From contig KB306105.1 in assembly GCA_000328365.1 (NCBI GenBank), forward strand, positions 483,572 to 547,571: 64,000 bases of DNA, written 5' to 3'. A program made the translations under genes and the position numbers. The notes under the pieces are model-generated. The model saw only the letters and a list, made by a program, of their open reading frames with translations, ran no database searches and was not told the DNA's origin. Shown one piece after another: positions 1 through 10,720 of this stretch (within the stretch, counting starts at the first letter, position 1; each line of letters begins with the position of its first letter). This DNA is from Capitella teleta. Lineage: Eukaryota; Annelida; Polychaeta; Capitellidae.

Positions 1-231
1 CCACACTATCTTCAGGAACTTTGCAAAAGCCATCGCCCCTCTAAACTGCTTTGGTCATCGAATCAATTGCTTTTGTCCGTTCCTGGAACCAAAAAGAAAA
101 TTGGAGACCGGGCTTTTGGTCATTTCCGACCAAAACTGTGCAACAGCTTACCTGAACATCTCCGAAGCACTCAGGACACTGATTATTTTAAAAGACACTT
201 GAAGAGTCACCTTTTTAACATCGCTTTTTAA
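1..231 (+). mobile_element. 3' end of a LINE reverse-transcriptase ORF
   Basis: Frame 1 is open from the window edge to a TAA at 229-231, 76 residues. It contains GDRAFGHFRPKLCNSLPEHL followed by FKRHLKSHLF, the pattern that closes the reverse-transcriptase ORF of many Jockey/CR1-type non-LTR retrotransposons. The rest of the element lies outside the window. The family is an inference from this C-terminal pattern only; the clade is not settled. Confidence 0.8.
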
Positions 232-995
232 CATTTATATGGCAATTTTTATGTACAACGCATAGAAGCGTATAGCAGTTTTGCGTTTTTATAAAAAATG
301 AAAATTATTGTTATATTATTAACCTTGATAATCTGATATTCATGCATAGCACTATTGCACTGGGTGATTATATAGAGGTACCAAATTTCACATATTGCAT
401 GTGCGTGCGGTCTGTGGGTGGAAAATCCGCATAAGCTGTTAAATATGGAAACAAAAACAGAAAATATTGCGATGGAAAATGTTGCCACACGCACGCACTC
501 ACATATAATGTGAACGCGCCTTAATCCGCTTAATAAATCAGGGTATATGAACAGTTAATTTAATAACTATGTTTCGACACGATAAAGAAGCATAGGACAC
601 AACCCATTTTCATGTGTTCAATTTTCTTCGTGCAAATGGGTTACGGGAAATGTAGCCGAGGTAATTTGTCGGAAAGCTAACATTATTGTGTTTAGGGAGT
701 CCAGAGTTTTAAGAAATTCGCGGATGATTAGATGAGGTTAAGATATGATGCGTCAGTATGTGTTACCATCCATAAAGAGAACGAGTACAGGTTTCCTTTG
801 GCGACAAAAGTGTGTAAATCTGTTAAATCATGATAAATAATATAACGCAACGCAAAAGGTGAGTAAGCATAACAAAATACAATCCCCACCAATAAGCTAA
901 AAGATGAAATGTTACAGGCAAATAAGCCAACTAGGGTGAGAGAGGTGGGGAAAAATGAAAATAATCGCTTAATTGACACTTATTAAATTAAATTC
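232..995. other. Gene-free AT-rich stretch
   Basis: The first part is probably the 3' untranslated tail of the LINE ending at 231. Short open frames here have no recognisable motif and I call none of them a gene. Confidence 0.5.
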
Positions 996-1545
996 TTAAA
1001 CGGAAAAAAAATGAAAGAATGCGTTGGATGAATGCTCTGCATTGTCTAAATTGGAACAGAAACTTAGCCCGAACTTACCCAAAACTGTTGAACCAAACTG
1101 CCACGATGTTGGATTTCTTGTTCTTGGCTGTATCTCATGATTCTCATCTCTATCCACTAGACTGACGCCCAGGCCCTTCTCACAGGTTGCCCACCGCAGG
1201 TTGACGGACGTGTTTCCAACTGGGATGCTATAATTGAAGACTGAGGGTGGAAATTTAGGAGTCACCTCCTTGGCCATTGGTGAAATGTATTTATATCTTT
1301 CTGTAGTTGTTATTTTTTCATCTTGTTCATTGCTAATCTCAGTGTACAACTTTGCGTCGTCTGTATTATGATAGAAAAGCATTGATAACTGGATATATTG
1401 ATGTACCGGCATATCGGTGATAATATATACATGTACAACCTGAATTGTGAACAAGCAGTACAACACTGGTCCCAGTAACAAACCTTGCAGAACTTCACTT
1501 CGGACCACTTCTGAGGTTGATGGCAGTCTGTTTACGACAACTGTC
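996..1545 (-). mobile_element. LINE reverse-transcriptase fragment
   Basis: A 170-codon open frame on the minus strand, extending a few codons further upstream, carries three landmarks of a non-LTR reverse transcriptase in the right order: QGLLLGPVLYCLF (compare PQGSVLGPLLF), TDDAKLY (compare ADDTKLY, the catalytic YADD block with its first Ala changed) and EKGLGVSLVD (compare EKDLGVIVD). It is opposite in strand to the LINE end at 1-231, so it is a separate insertion. Only the middle of the domain is present and the altered catalytic block indicates a dead copy. Confidence 0.65.
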
Positions 1546-2103
1546 TCTTACCTGCTTATCAAAAGCTTTTGATCTAATTCGGGACTTTCCCTCTGATGCT
1601 GTAACAGAGATCATGTTGTTTAGGTGTTTTCGACTCTAGAGTTTGGGCATCTGTTTATGCACCGAAAAGCAGAGTTTTTCATATTTGCTCAATGTGTGAC
1701 AGTCTAGACTTCCTGTCGTAGAGGATAAAGACTCCTTGGGATATTTATAATATCATAATTAAATCAAATCACAAAGAGAAGGTCACTTGGTCTGACCGTA
1801 ACCCCAGGTTTCTGTTATGGTGCCATATATAACACAACGCAGTGTTGACCTCGATATCCATGCCTGCATTATGCAAACCAAACCTGGTTTCATAAATTTC
1901 AAAACCTGAGGCTGCTGTTAAACAGCTGCATCCTCTCCGATTTCCGTGAGCGGGAGTTTTGTTTTCAGTGGCATAGAAACGAAACCATTTGCTCAACAAA
2001 AATTTCGACCTAAAAGCAATACTTCCGGTTGACTCACAACTACAACAAAATCATAAGAACTTGAGTCATTTGTTTGAGAGGAGATCCAATAAAATATCAC
2101 AAT
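1546..2103. other. Upstream region of CHMP2B
   Basis: No gene seen. An ETS-like ACTTCCGG lies about 80 bp before the CHMP2B start codon and could belong to its promoter; this is a motif match only. Confidence 0.4.
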
Positions 2104-5100
2104 ATGTCCTTTTTCTCGAAGAAACCAACTGTGAAAGGTTTGTGATTAAGATCGGTTTAATCTTTTGACGCTTAGAATCGATTTATTAGACATTTGATAA
2201 GTTTCAGACTTTTCAGGAGTCAGTTGACAGTTCTGTGAGTTCACTTAATTATTATTAATACTAGTAATACTCATTGACTTAATCATTATCTCGTTCCAAG
2301 CCTCTATGTTGATAATTAGATATCATCCCCACAGATTATGACTACAGAATACAGCTAACTCAATCACTGACCACTGACTGAGTTGTCTTAACTCTTTCTT
2401 GAGTTCTCTAATCTCTTATTCACCATTTTCATCAATATCAATCTGTACAGTGTATGATTTTCAACTTAGAAGTTAAAGTAAAACTTTCAAATTTTAGGCC
2501 TTCAGTTTTTAGGCGAATCATGACCCATTTTTGCCACACAAGGATGCCGTTGTGGATACAGTCAGGTGGGAGGGTATCTCTTTGTCAAGGCCAAGAGAAC
2601 AGTGTCGCAGGAAGCATTGGTGTTTTAACGCCTGGCTCCCATCATGAGAGTTGAATTGCACACACTGACAAGGCCCCTATTGATGAAGAACAACAATGGA
2701 CTTTCAATTTCGTGAAAATGAAGTGTTGCATGTACTGGACTTGGACGAGTGAAATCATGGAATGAATATGATAGAAATGGCGTCCAGTGTCTTCTGTTTC
2801 AATATCAGTTCTGATATCACCCATCTCCTGAATATCAGAGATCAAGAATTGCTGTTAATAAAGCAGAGCACATGAGTCTCATCTCTCTTGACACCAGACC
2901 AACTGATGAAGTCGTTGCCCTCCTATTCCCTAGTACGATTGCCATGTTGGTCCTTTGTCCATGCCTCCAAACACCAAGTCACTGAGAAGCTCCCAGTGCA
3001 GGGACCCTAAATCACCACTAGCACATGGTTGTCACTGGCAACAGCACTAGTGATAGCAGTCTGAAAAAAGGGCCACATGCCGACAGAGTGTGACAAAAAC
3101 CTGGAACGGCTTCTTCAAAGATTTTTAATTCCTAAGGCTTGAATCTGAGTCACAGTCTCAGGCCTGAGGCAGTGACTGACTCAGGCCCGTGGCCCTGATT
3201 GACTCTAGGATCTCTAGCTCTAAGTATTTTAAAACTTCAGTTAAAGTGTCCATGACACTTCAAAATGTGTTTTTATATTGCATATTAAATGCATTTATTA
3301 ATAAAATTGAATATTTTAATTGTTATTGCAATAAATAAAACCATGATCCGTCCTCTATAAATACTATTTACACCCCCGCAAAGTGAGGGATATTGAGGGC
3401 GCGAAAAAAACGATTTTCGAAATCCCGCTTCACCTCTCGCTTGACAAGGTGATTTGTGACGTCACGACGACCTTGACCTTGGCTCTTGGAGCGCTGTTTT
3501 GATTGTCTGCTCGATCGCGATAATTTTACATTTTAGTTGTGTTTAAATGATTGAATCGCTTTGATTGAATACTATGAGTTCAAATGAACGGTCAATCACT
3601 CGGGAGAGAAGTCCACGACACTGCATCGCCGGTTTTTGCTACAAACAGGCGACGGAAACTTCGCTGACTCGCCTGAGTAGTGACTAACTCACTAACTTAC
3701 TAAGTGAGTGACTTCACCAGTGACACTGTGACTGTCAATGCAAGAGTGTTCACTGCTCGCAGCTCGATCAACCGCGGTGACCACTGGTGACGGTGACCAG
3801 ATTCAGACTGCCATCGAAGGATCCATGCTTGATGCAGTTCAGCTAGCTCCCCAAGCCGTAGCGAACTACTCCGCTACCCTTGGGGAGCTACAGTTCAGCA
3901 TGCCTCCACGGGAACCCTTTTCTGGCCACTTGACTTGTTCAAGTCAAGTCCTCTGGATAATGGGTCTACCTGTCACGCATGGATTATCATTATGGAAGTA
4001 AGTTTATTTTAAAGTTTTCCGTCTATATATAATTATATAATATAATTGCATTCTAATTATTATGGAAACCACTAGTGAACACGCCCGTCACCATAATTAT
4101 ATGCTTTGTCTCAGCTTCCCAGTACCTCTGTGAGTGCATACAAGAAGTAAGGCATAAAGGGGGGCATGACAATCACACATTGGTACATTACGCACGGGCG
4201 TGATGACTGTCAGCGGTACTGATGAAAGGGCAGGGCGGGATGACTATTACCATACTACGAAAAAGGCCGGGCGTGGCGAGCAATCACTTCAAATTTTTAT
4301 TATTGAAAGTCGTGCCGTTATTGAAACCCTAATTTATATTCCATATAATATATTCATAATATTGCCTAGTAATTATTATTGGTCTTCGTGGCTATACTGA
4401 ATGATAATCAAACAGATAATCATGCAGTCTAGCTCTTGATTCTGCTTTTTGGCTGTGTGACGACAATCTCTTAAAATCGTGTTGTCAGGATGGTAAATAC
4501 ATATCAAACAGATGCGTAGCTGGCTTAACGGCCAAGCGGCATTGAATTTACTTCGTCATGTCTCAATCAAGCTCTGATGAAAATGTATGCATAAATAGTG
4601 AAAACACAAATATATGTCAAATTATGTAAGCATAATAAAATTGGATGCAAATTCCGGTTTGACAACACATGTAGTTAGCAAATGCTGTAAATCACTATTT
4701 GGTTCCAGCCTCAAAGTATTGCAATATGCTCACCATGACCTAGTTGGCCCTGAAAAGCATGGCAGCTTTAAACAGACCATATAATTATAAATAGCATTGG
4801 ATCTACTGGACAACCAGTTGAGTAGCTTCTGCTCATGGGCTGCAGCTATTGAGCAGTAGCTTGGTGGCTACAATTGAGAATTCAGGCATAAGTGCCATAA
4901 TCACTCAATGGCAATAAATAATATTATTTATGATTTTTTGGTTAATATTGAAATTCATGCGTTTGTTGAACATTTCAATTAATAATAATCAGTGTTTCTA
5001 TATTTGATTTTTTGTTTGATAGTTTTATTCAATTTACAGCCTCGCAATCCTGAAGTATGTGACAGACCAAGGAAGACAGAGCCGTGATAGCAGTCTCCCT

Positions 5101-8100
5101 CAGCCAAACTAGGGCAGCATGTTGTCTGGAAATCACGAAAAAATGCCACATTTGGTGTGTATAAGCTAAAATATCCATGCCTTCACTTGTTCATGATTTA
5201 ACCTCACTTCAGGTGCATGTTGATACTGTCATATCATGTCTTCAAACTCAAGCAAGAAGCAGCATTCTCACTTCGCTTGCCGCCCTGAGCCTTACACCCT
5301 GACATCTGCTTATGATCATGTGGTTGACAAAGAATCATGATTGTATTAATTGTATACTTTTCATTATTTTTATTTAATGCAAAAACATCACAAGAATTAG
5401 AACCAATTTACATTACTTTGATAATGGATCAAAGGATCTCAAAGTCATGGCATAATATTTGCATTTAACCAAGTTAAATATTGAAATTCTTAGACATGCT
5501 ATTTTTAATTTATAGAAGTGAATTTTAAACTCAAGCAATTTATTCAAATAATACTTGTTCAATTACGTATACAGTTTTTAACTAATCTTTGTGGCACCAT
5601 TAGAAGTCTGTTCTATTTGTGAATATATGCGATGCATTGCTTATTTATTTATTTATTATTTATTTATTTTATTTTATCATAATTTATTTCATTTATCATA
5701 TACATGTATGTAGACTTCAGTCGGCCATAAACTATTATAATAATAATAAGTTAAGACAGATGGAAATAGTTATTCCCTGATTTATTGAATTAATTATATC
5801 ATTAATTATTTTAGCAATTTGATTTATGAAATGTATTCATTTGTGTCATTAAGATATTTCGCAGTTTCTCTTGTTCAAAACATAATCCAAGAAAGTTTTA
5901 AATCTATAATTTAATTTAATTATAGGTATAAAATACTTTTTATGTCACTATTCATTTATAAAAATATTATATCATCACATCCGACGATCGTGACTGCTAT
6001 ATCTCACAAGATTAAATCCAATCATAAAAGGTGTACTTAACCGTCAAGCATATCATTTGATCTATTTCTTTGTTGCCATTGTTACGTTGGGGGAAGTACT
6101 AATTAATAGGATCTCAAGTCAAGGTCGCCTGTGTGTGTGCATCAACTAAGCATGATAGGCGAAGAGATGGCTGTAATAATAGTAATTTCATGCTTATTTC
6201 ATTTCGGGGAAACACTTCGGAAAAATATATAGAAAGTAGAGAAATTTATCATAAATTAATGAATCGATTAAGTCAATAATAATAAGCATAGTCATTAACA
6301 TAATTCAAAAGGCAGGGGACTTTTCAAATCATTTTTTTGTAAGTACCCTAGCTGAATGAGCTCACCTATCCAAGGAGTGACTGTTGAGGGCTAACAAATT
6401 TAGATGTAAATAATATTTATAAGTAATATTATAGCCCCATTATTCAGTTTAGTTCCAGTGAAATAATATATTTTTAAGTCACCGAATTTACCACTCCCTC
6501 CCTCTTCCCCATTCTGCGATCTGGATTGACTAGAAGCCTGGTACATGCAGACGGTATTTGCTGATTGGTCGATTGAATAGAGCGGAAGTTGTTCTAAACA
6601 TGGCGAATGTTATTTATTTGTTTTGATTTTTAGTTTTCGGATAATCGGAAATTTCGTCGTCTCCCCATGTTAATTTCCTATACCTTGGTGTTTTGTGACG
6701 TCACAACGTCGATCCGGAGGGATCTCGCGTTTCAAATCTCGGGGGCGAGGGGGCTGATTTTTTTTCGGAAAAAGCGTTCTAAAAGTCGCACTACATTGAA
6801 CTTTGACCCATATAAGGGCATAATGAAACCTCCGCGAATCGATTTATGTAATCTAGGGGCTGAAGTGTCATAGACACTTTAAGCAACTCGCAGGTATAGA
6901 TATGCATTCAAGGCTACATTGATTCTACCAACATTTGTGGCAAAATCAATTACTTGTATTTTAATCATCACTGATTTCATTTGATTATCTTAGCAATTGA
7001 GCTTTTATTTTCATATGCTGGTATCTTCTTTCCTTCTGTCTCTTTTTCAGCTGCTCCTTGGGCATGTCATTGCTGATGTTTTGCTCTAAGGATTGCTTTG
7101 AATAAATTACTGTATAAGTGAACACAATTGTTAATTACACATTTAAAACCTCACATCTGTTGCCCTTCTCTGAAAGTGTTGTCTAATGCTATGAAGAGAA
7201 GAGACCCAACAAGTTTTGAATGAAGTGGTTTAGCAGTCAGGAAAAATACAGAGGACCCCACATGTTTGGAACATATCTAGTTATGATTGAAAATTATTTA
7301 ATGTAAATAAAATATTAAATTCCAACATCCAAATTGGCTGAAAGTGAATCTTTTATATTTTAAAATTTTCAGGATGCAGTGTTTTGCAGATAACTTTATG
7401 ACATTATGTTTAATGATTTCAGATCAAGTACGTGCTAATGATAAAGTCATAAAAAAGTCACAACGGGACTTGGAGAGAGAACGAAGAGAGCTCGATCGCC
7501 AGGAAAAACAAATTGTACATTTTCATCTCTTGTTGGTCATTTATAACTCATCTTAATTTTTTTTTTTCAACTCTAGGAGAGCGAAATAAAGAAAGCAGCA
7601 AAACAAAACAACAAACAGGTATCATTCAAAGACATTTTATTTCTCATGCATTTACATTTTTTTGTTGAGAAGGCATGCACGGTTTTGGCAAAGCAGTTGA
7701 TCAATGTACGCAATCAACGGACGAAAACCTACGCCATGGGCTCCAAAATGTCCTCGATAGGCACACAACAGAAGGTACTGATAGAATTCAGTGAATGCGT
7801 TGATTAATTCTGATGCTTCTCACAGCTCATGCATTCCAACATGAAGATGGCTGATGCCATGGGAAACACTACCAAGGTGTGTAACGTTATGATTACAAGT
7901 GCGTTATGATTTATTACTTATGATTTCAGACAATGGCGACCATGAACAAAGTGATGGATCCACAGAAGACGGCACAGACAATGCGACAGTTTGAAATGCA
8001 GAATGCGAAGATGGAAATGACGGAAGAAATGAGTTTGTATTTGTCAGCACTTTCATCAGTGTTTATATTCTGTGTTTTCCTCAGTGAACGATGCGCTTGA

Positions 8101-8359
8101 CGACATCATGAACGACTCAGGAGACGAGGAGGAACAAAGTGCCATTGTCAGTCAAGTCTTGGATGAAATAGGAATTGATATCACAGGATCTGTACGTACC
8201 TCTGCCTCCCATCAAACGCAGCCATCACTTTTGCTTCCCATATTATTTCAGTTGGCAGATGCTGGCGCACACAGCGGTAACAAAGTTAAGGCTCCAGCCG
8301 CCAGCTCATCCGTGGAAGACGCCGATTTGGAGAAGATGTTGGCTCAGCTACGCTCGTAA
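2104..8359 (+). CDS. CHMP2B: Charged multivesicular body protein 2B (ESCRT-III subunit)
   Basis: ESCRT-III subunit that assembles on endosomal membranes for multivesicular-body formation and membrane scission. Eight exons with GT-AG junctions and consistent phase: 2104-2137, 7423-7514, 7577-7618, 7673-7774, 7826-7876, 7930-8032, 8085-8191, 8252-8359. They encode 212 aa; human CHMP2B has 213. The protein starts MSFFSKKPTVKDQVRANDKV, continues with the basic helical core (RELDRQEKQI, VLAKQLINVRNQRTKTYA, MDPQKTAQTM, KMEMTEEM), then the acidic NDALDDIMND and SQVLDEIGIDI segments. It ends in a MIT-interacting helix, DLEKMLAQLRS, as expected for binding VPS4. The start is fixed by alignment of exon 1 with the family N-terminus. 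Intron 1 is about 5.3 kb while all others are 50-60 bp; the excess is a mobile element (3245-6878). The 3' end meets the minus-strand PPxY gene. Confidence 0.95.
3245..6878. mobile_element. TTAA-flanked element with palindromic inverted ends
   Basis: The left end AGTGTCCATGACACTTCA (3245-3262) and the reverse complement of the right end AGTGTCTATGACACTTCA (6861-6878) match at 17 of 18 positions. Each is directly flanked by TTAA (3241-3244 and 6879-6882), the target duplication of piggyBac and Kolobok transposons. Each end is also a palindrome in itself. The arms share a TGTGACGTCAC block (about 3456 and 6695). The inside holds no long transposase frame. A 37-codon frame at 3574-3687 has HCIAGFCYKQ, faintly like the start of a THAP zinc finger, which Kolobok elements carry. 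Superfamily uncertain. Confidence 0.6.
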
Positions 8360-8411
8360 TATTGCCTGTGATTGAGTTTTGTACTGTTATTCCTTTTTGT
8401 GTATATACATC

Positions 8412-8417
8412 AATAAA
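8412..8417 (+). terminator. Poly(A) signal of CHMP2B
   Basis: AATAAA 53 bp after the CHMP2B stop codon. Cleavage 15-30 bp downstream would fall at the stop codon of the opposing gene at 8431. Confidence 0.75.
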
Positions 8418-8430
8418 TACTGTTTATGCT

Positions 8431-8718
8431 TCACACATTGTCACTCGGGTGTTGTGTATTGCTGAGAATCTTGAGCGCATCTTCATAACACGGAGGACTG
8501 ATTATGCTCACCGATGACATCACTTGTTCATAAGTGGGTGGGCCGTCTGTCGTTGTTGGCTCTGTTACTGGTTTGATACACTTGGGCAGGATGACCATAC
8601 TGACCACAATCATCAAGGCCACCGGCAGCATGATGCCCAGACTGGCCAGTCCAATAAACAGTTGCCAATCCGCTGACCCTCCTTCGCTCTCGGTGGTGTT
8701 CATTCCCCATGCAGCCAT
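8431..8718 (-). CDS. Small single-pass membrane protein with two PPxY motifs
   Basis: One uninterrupted exon of 95 codons. The short N-terminal segment carries an NTT glycosylation sequon (residue 7). One hydrophobic helix follows at about residues 20-44, then a 50-residue tail with PPTYEQV (60-66) and PPCYEDAL (75-82). PPxY motifs bind WW domains, chiefly of NEDD4-family ubiquitin ligases. The layout matches known membrane adaptors of these ligases (Commissureless, PMEPA1, NDFIP), but I see no clear family homology outside the motifs. The predicted orientation is N-terminus outside. A TATA box 47 bp upstream supports the start and a single-exon gene. Its neighbour, tail to tail, is the ESCRT-III gene CHMP2B. 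A ligase-adaptor role is inference. Confidence 0.75.
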   Translation of the reverse strand: MAAWGMNTTESEGGSADWQLFIGLASLGIMLPVALMIVVSMVILPKCIKPVTEPTTTDGPPTYEQVMSSVSIISPPCYEDALKILSNTQHPSDNV

Positions 8719-8764
8719 ATTCCTTCACAGAGCAATTTCTGGTTCAATCGCCCAACGCACAGCT

Positions 8765-8774
8765 CTTTTATATA
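8765..8774 (-). promoter_or_regulatory. TATA box of the PPxY membrane-protein gene
   Basis: TATATAAAAG on the minus strand, 47 bp before the ATG at 8718. At the usual 25-30 bp spacing the transcript would start near 8740 with a leader of about 20 nt. Confidence 0.65.
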
Positions 8775-10720
8775 TTTCCTTATGAGTATGGATTGTAATT
8801 CATTATCAATCGTGGCAACTTAACGAGGTCTCTGTCAATATGTAACATTTGAGTGAGATACATGCGCTATAAAAGCCCTTCCTCCTTCAGAACGAAGGTG
8901 AAAAGCATCTCTGTGTGTGCTTTTTGCAAACTTAATTCTCATTGCATAGGTATTTTCAATAGCTCTTGGATTCGGCGCATTGTAAATATCTGCTCTGATG
9001 AGCTCCTCAAGAGCAGCTTCGGTGCTCATACATTTGTATTATCTGATTTTAGCCATAAATCAACCGACTTTTTTTGCGCATTCTTCCTTTTGGTTTCCGG
9101 AATGTAGTGAACAGTTTTGACGTCATTCTTATTTTTTATTCACTGTTGATGAAAAATTCTACATGTATTTGGAATATATGAAAGAAATTTAGTTAAGTCA
9201 ATTTCTGATATGTTCATAATGTAGACAAAACCAAAGGTCAAAGCATATAATTTCTTCTTTTTTTGGGTCTTTTTTTATAAATGTTTAGGAAAAAAATGGC
9301 ACACCGGATGGTTTCTGCTGTTCGTTTAACATCTATTTATATTCGGAAATCCAAATACATAATTATGTAATCAAAATCCGACGTATAGGCCTAACTTATT
9401 TAAGCCACATCTGAAAGTTCGTTGGCAGACTTCTTCCAAGTATTTCTAAATTTAATTAATTGCAAAGGGGTTTGATGGCCTTTGGAAAATATGACCCAAA
9501 ATTATTTTGAGATTAAATTTTACATTCTGCCTAATTTGCGAGTAAGGCGAGGATTTGAGTCTGGAAATAATTATTCCCAGAACGTGCTCCGTCATCTATT
9601 CCTTTGTAGTAATATTATATTATTTTGTTATCAACATTCAGATGGAAGATAATAGTTTGAATGCAGTGGAATATTTTACCGCATGAGTGAATCATATAAT
9701 ACATAATCATATGTATGGGTACATACATGCCTCGTGTATATCGCACGAGTTCGAGCAGTCATGTTTCATTGAGAAATGTTTCAGGTTTTATGGTGGTAGA
9801 AGACCTATATTTCTCAATTAGAAGTCGACTGGTCCTTCTTTTGATATTGTATAATTATATCTGTTGGGACATTCACTGTTCAACTTCGACCACCACACGA
9901 TGTTGCAAGAGTTGCAAGCCCACTTTATGGTGAGGCTTACGGCACCACGTACAGCGAAGAGGTTGTTTGATCGGAGTCGAGGGATCATAACGTACACAAT
10001 GTTGCGTTATGGGCTTGTTGTCTATCACGCTCGATTGCATGCAATCCGTTATGACCTTCGATGGTGACAGCAGACGGACAATAATAAGTGAGCGTGCATG
10101 CTACATTGCTAGTACATTATGTACAAGTAAGTATGACTGCATACTACACAGTCTATTGGATATAATAATAACTAATATTATTAGTTACATATGCGGTTAA
10201 TTGATAAATATATAGAGAAAAGGATGGAATGATATCGTGATATAGTATTTATCGGTATAATACCTGAAGCACATGATCTAATGGATGGGTTTGGATGTTT
10301 CTGGTATAATTAATATAATAGCAAACATCCTATATTATTTCTAGAATCTTTGTACATGTATAGAGTCATATCAGTCACACTTATTACCAGCTACAATTCA
10401 AAGCAGACAGCGGTCCTGACAATCACTGGTTGAATCCGCGGGGCGACATAACTGGGGATTACACATAATATGTGTAATACCCAGTTATGCCATATACTAA
10501 TATATTGGCAAATTTCTATACTAGTCATAATATGTAGTATAACCTATGTTATCTCTGGGGCTCCTGGTGGCGATGTTGCGTGCTCCATAATTTATCATAC
10601 CGTATAATGACCAGACCAATATTATAAGTAATTAATTGGTGAATGTGTGGGTAATTAGTAATTCGTGTAATGAGTTGACGCAATGTGCATATAATTATTT
10701 CACTGCTTAATTCTCTTCAG
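8775..10720. other. Gene-poor stretch upstream of the PPxY gene
   Basis: A 64-codon minus-strand frame (8835-9029, starting MSTEAALEELIRADIYNAPN) is the only frame with normal-looking composition, but I find no family, splice partner or promoter for it. A CRE palindrome TGACGTCA lies near 9118. The remainder is AT-rich, with a strong hairpin at 10447-10489. A missing 5' exon of the gene at 10721 may lie here; an ATG directly followed by GTGAGG near 9926 has the right phase but is weak evidence. Confidence 0.4.
10447..10489. repeat. Hairpin with 20 bp arms
   Basis: CATAACTGGGGATTACACAT and its near-perfect reverse complement (one mismatch) are separated by AAT. No gene overlaps it. It could be the relic of a small foldback element. 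Confidence 0.7.

Noticed and set aside
5640-5700. TTTA-rich block as a regulatory array
   Set aside because: Simple low-complexity DNA inside the TTAA element.
9715-10200. Short overlapping plus-strand frames
   Set aside because: No domain, splice signals or codon pattern; probably random.
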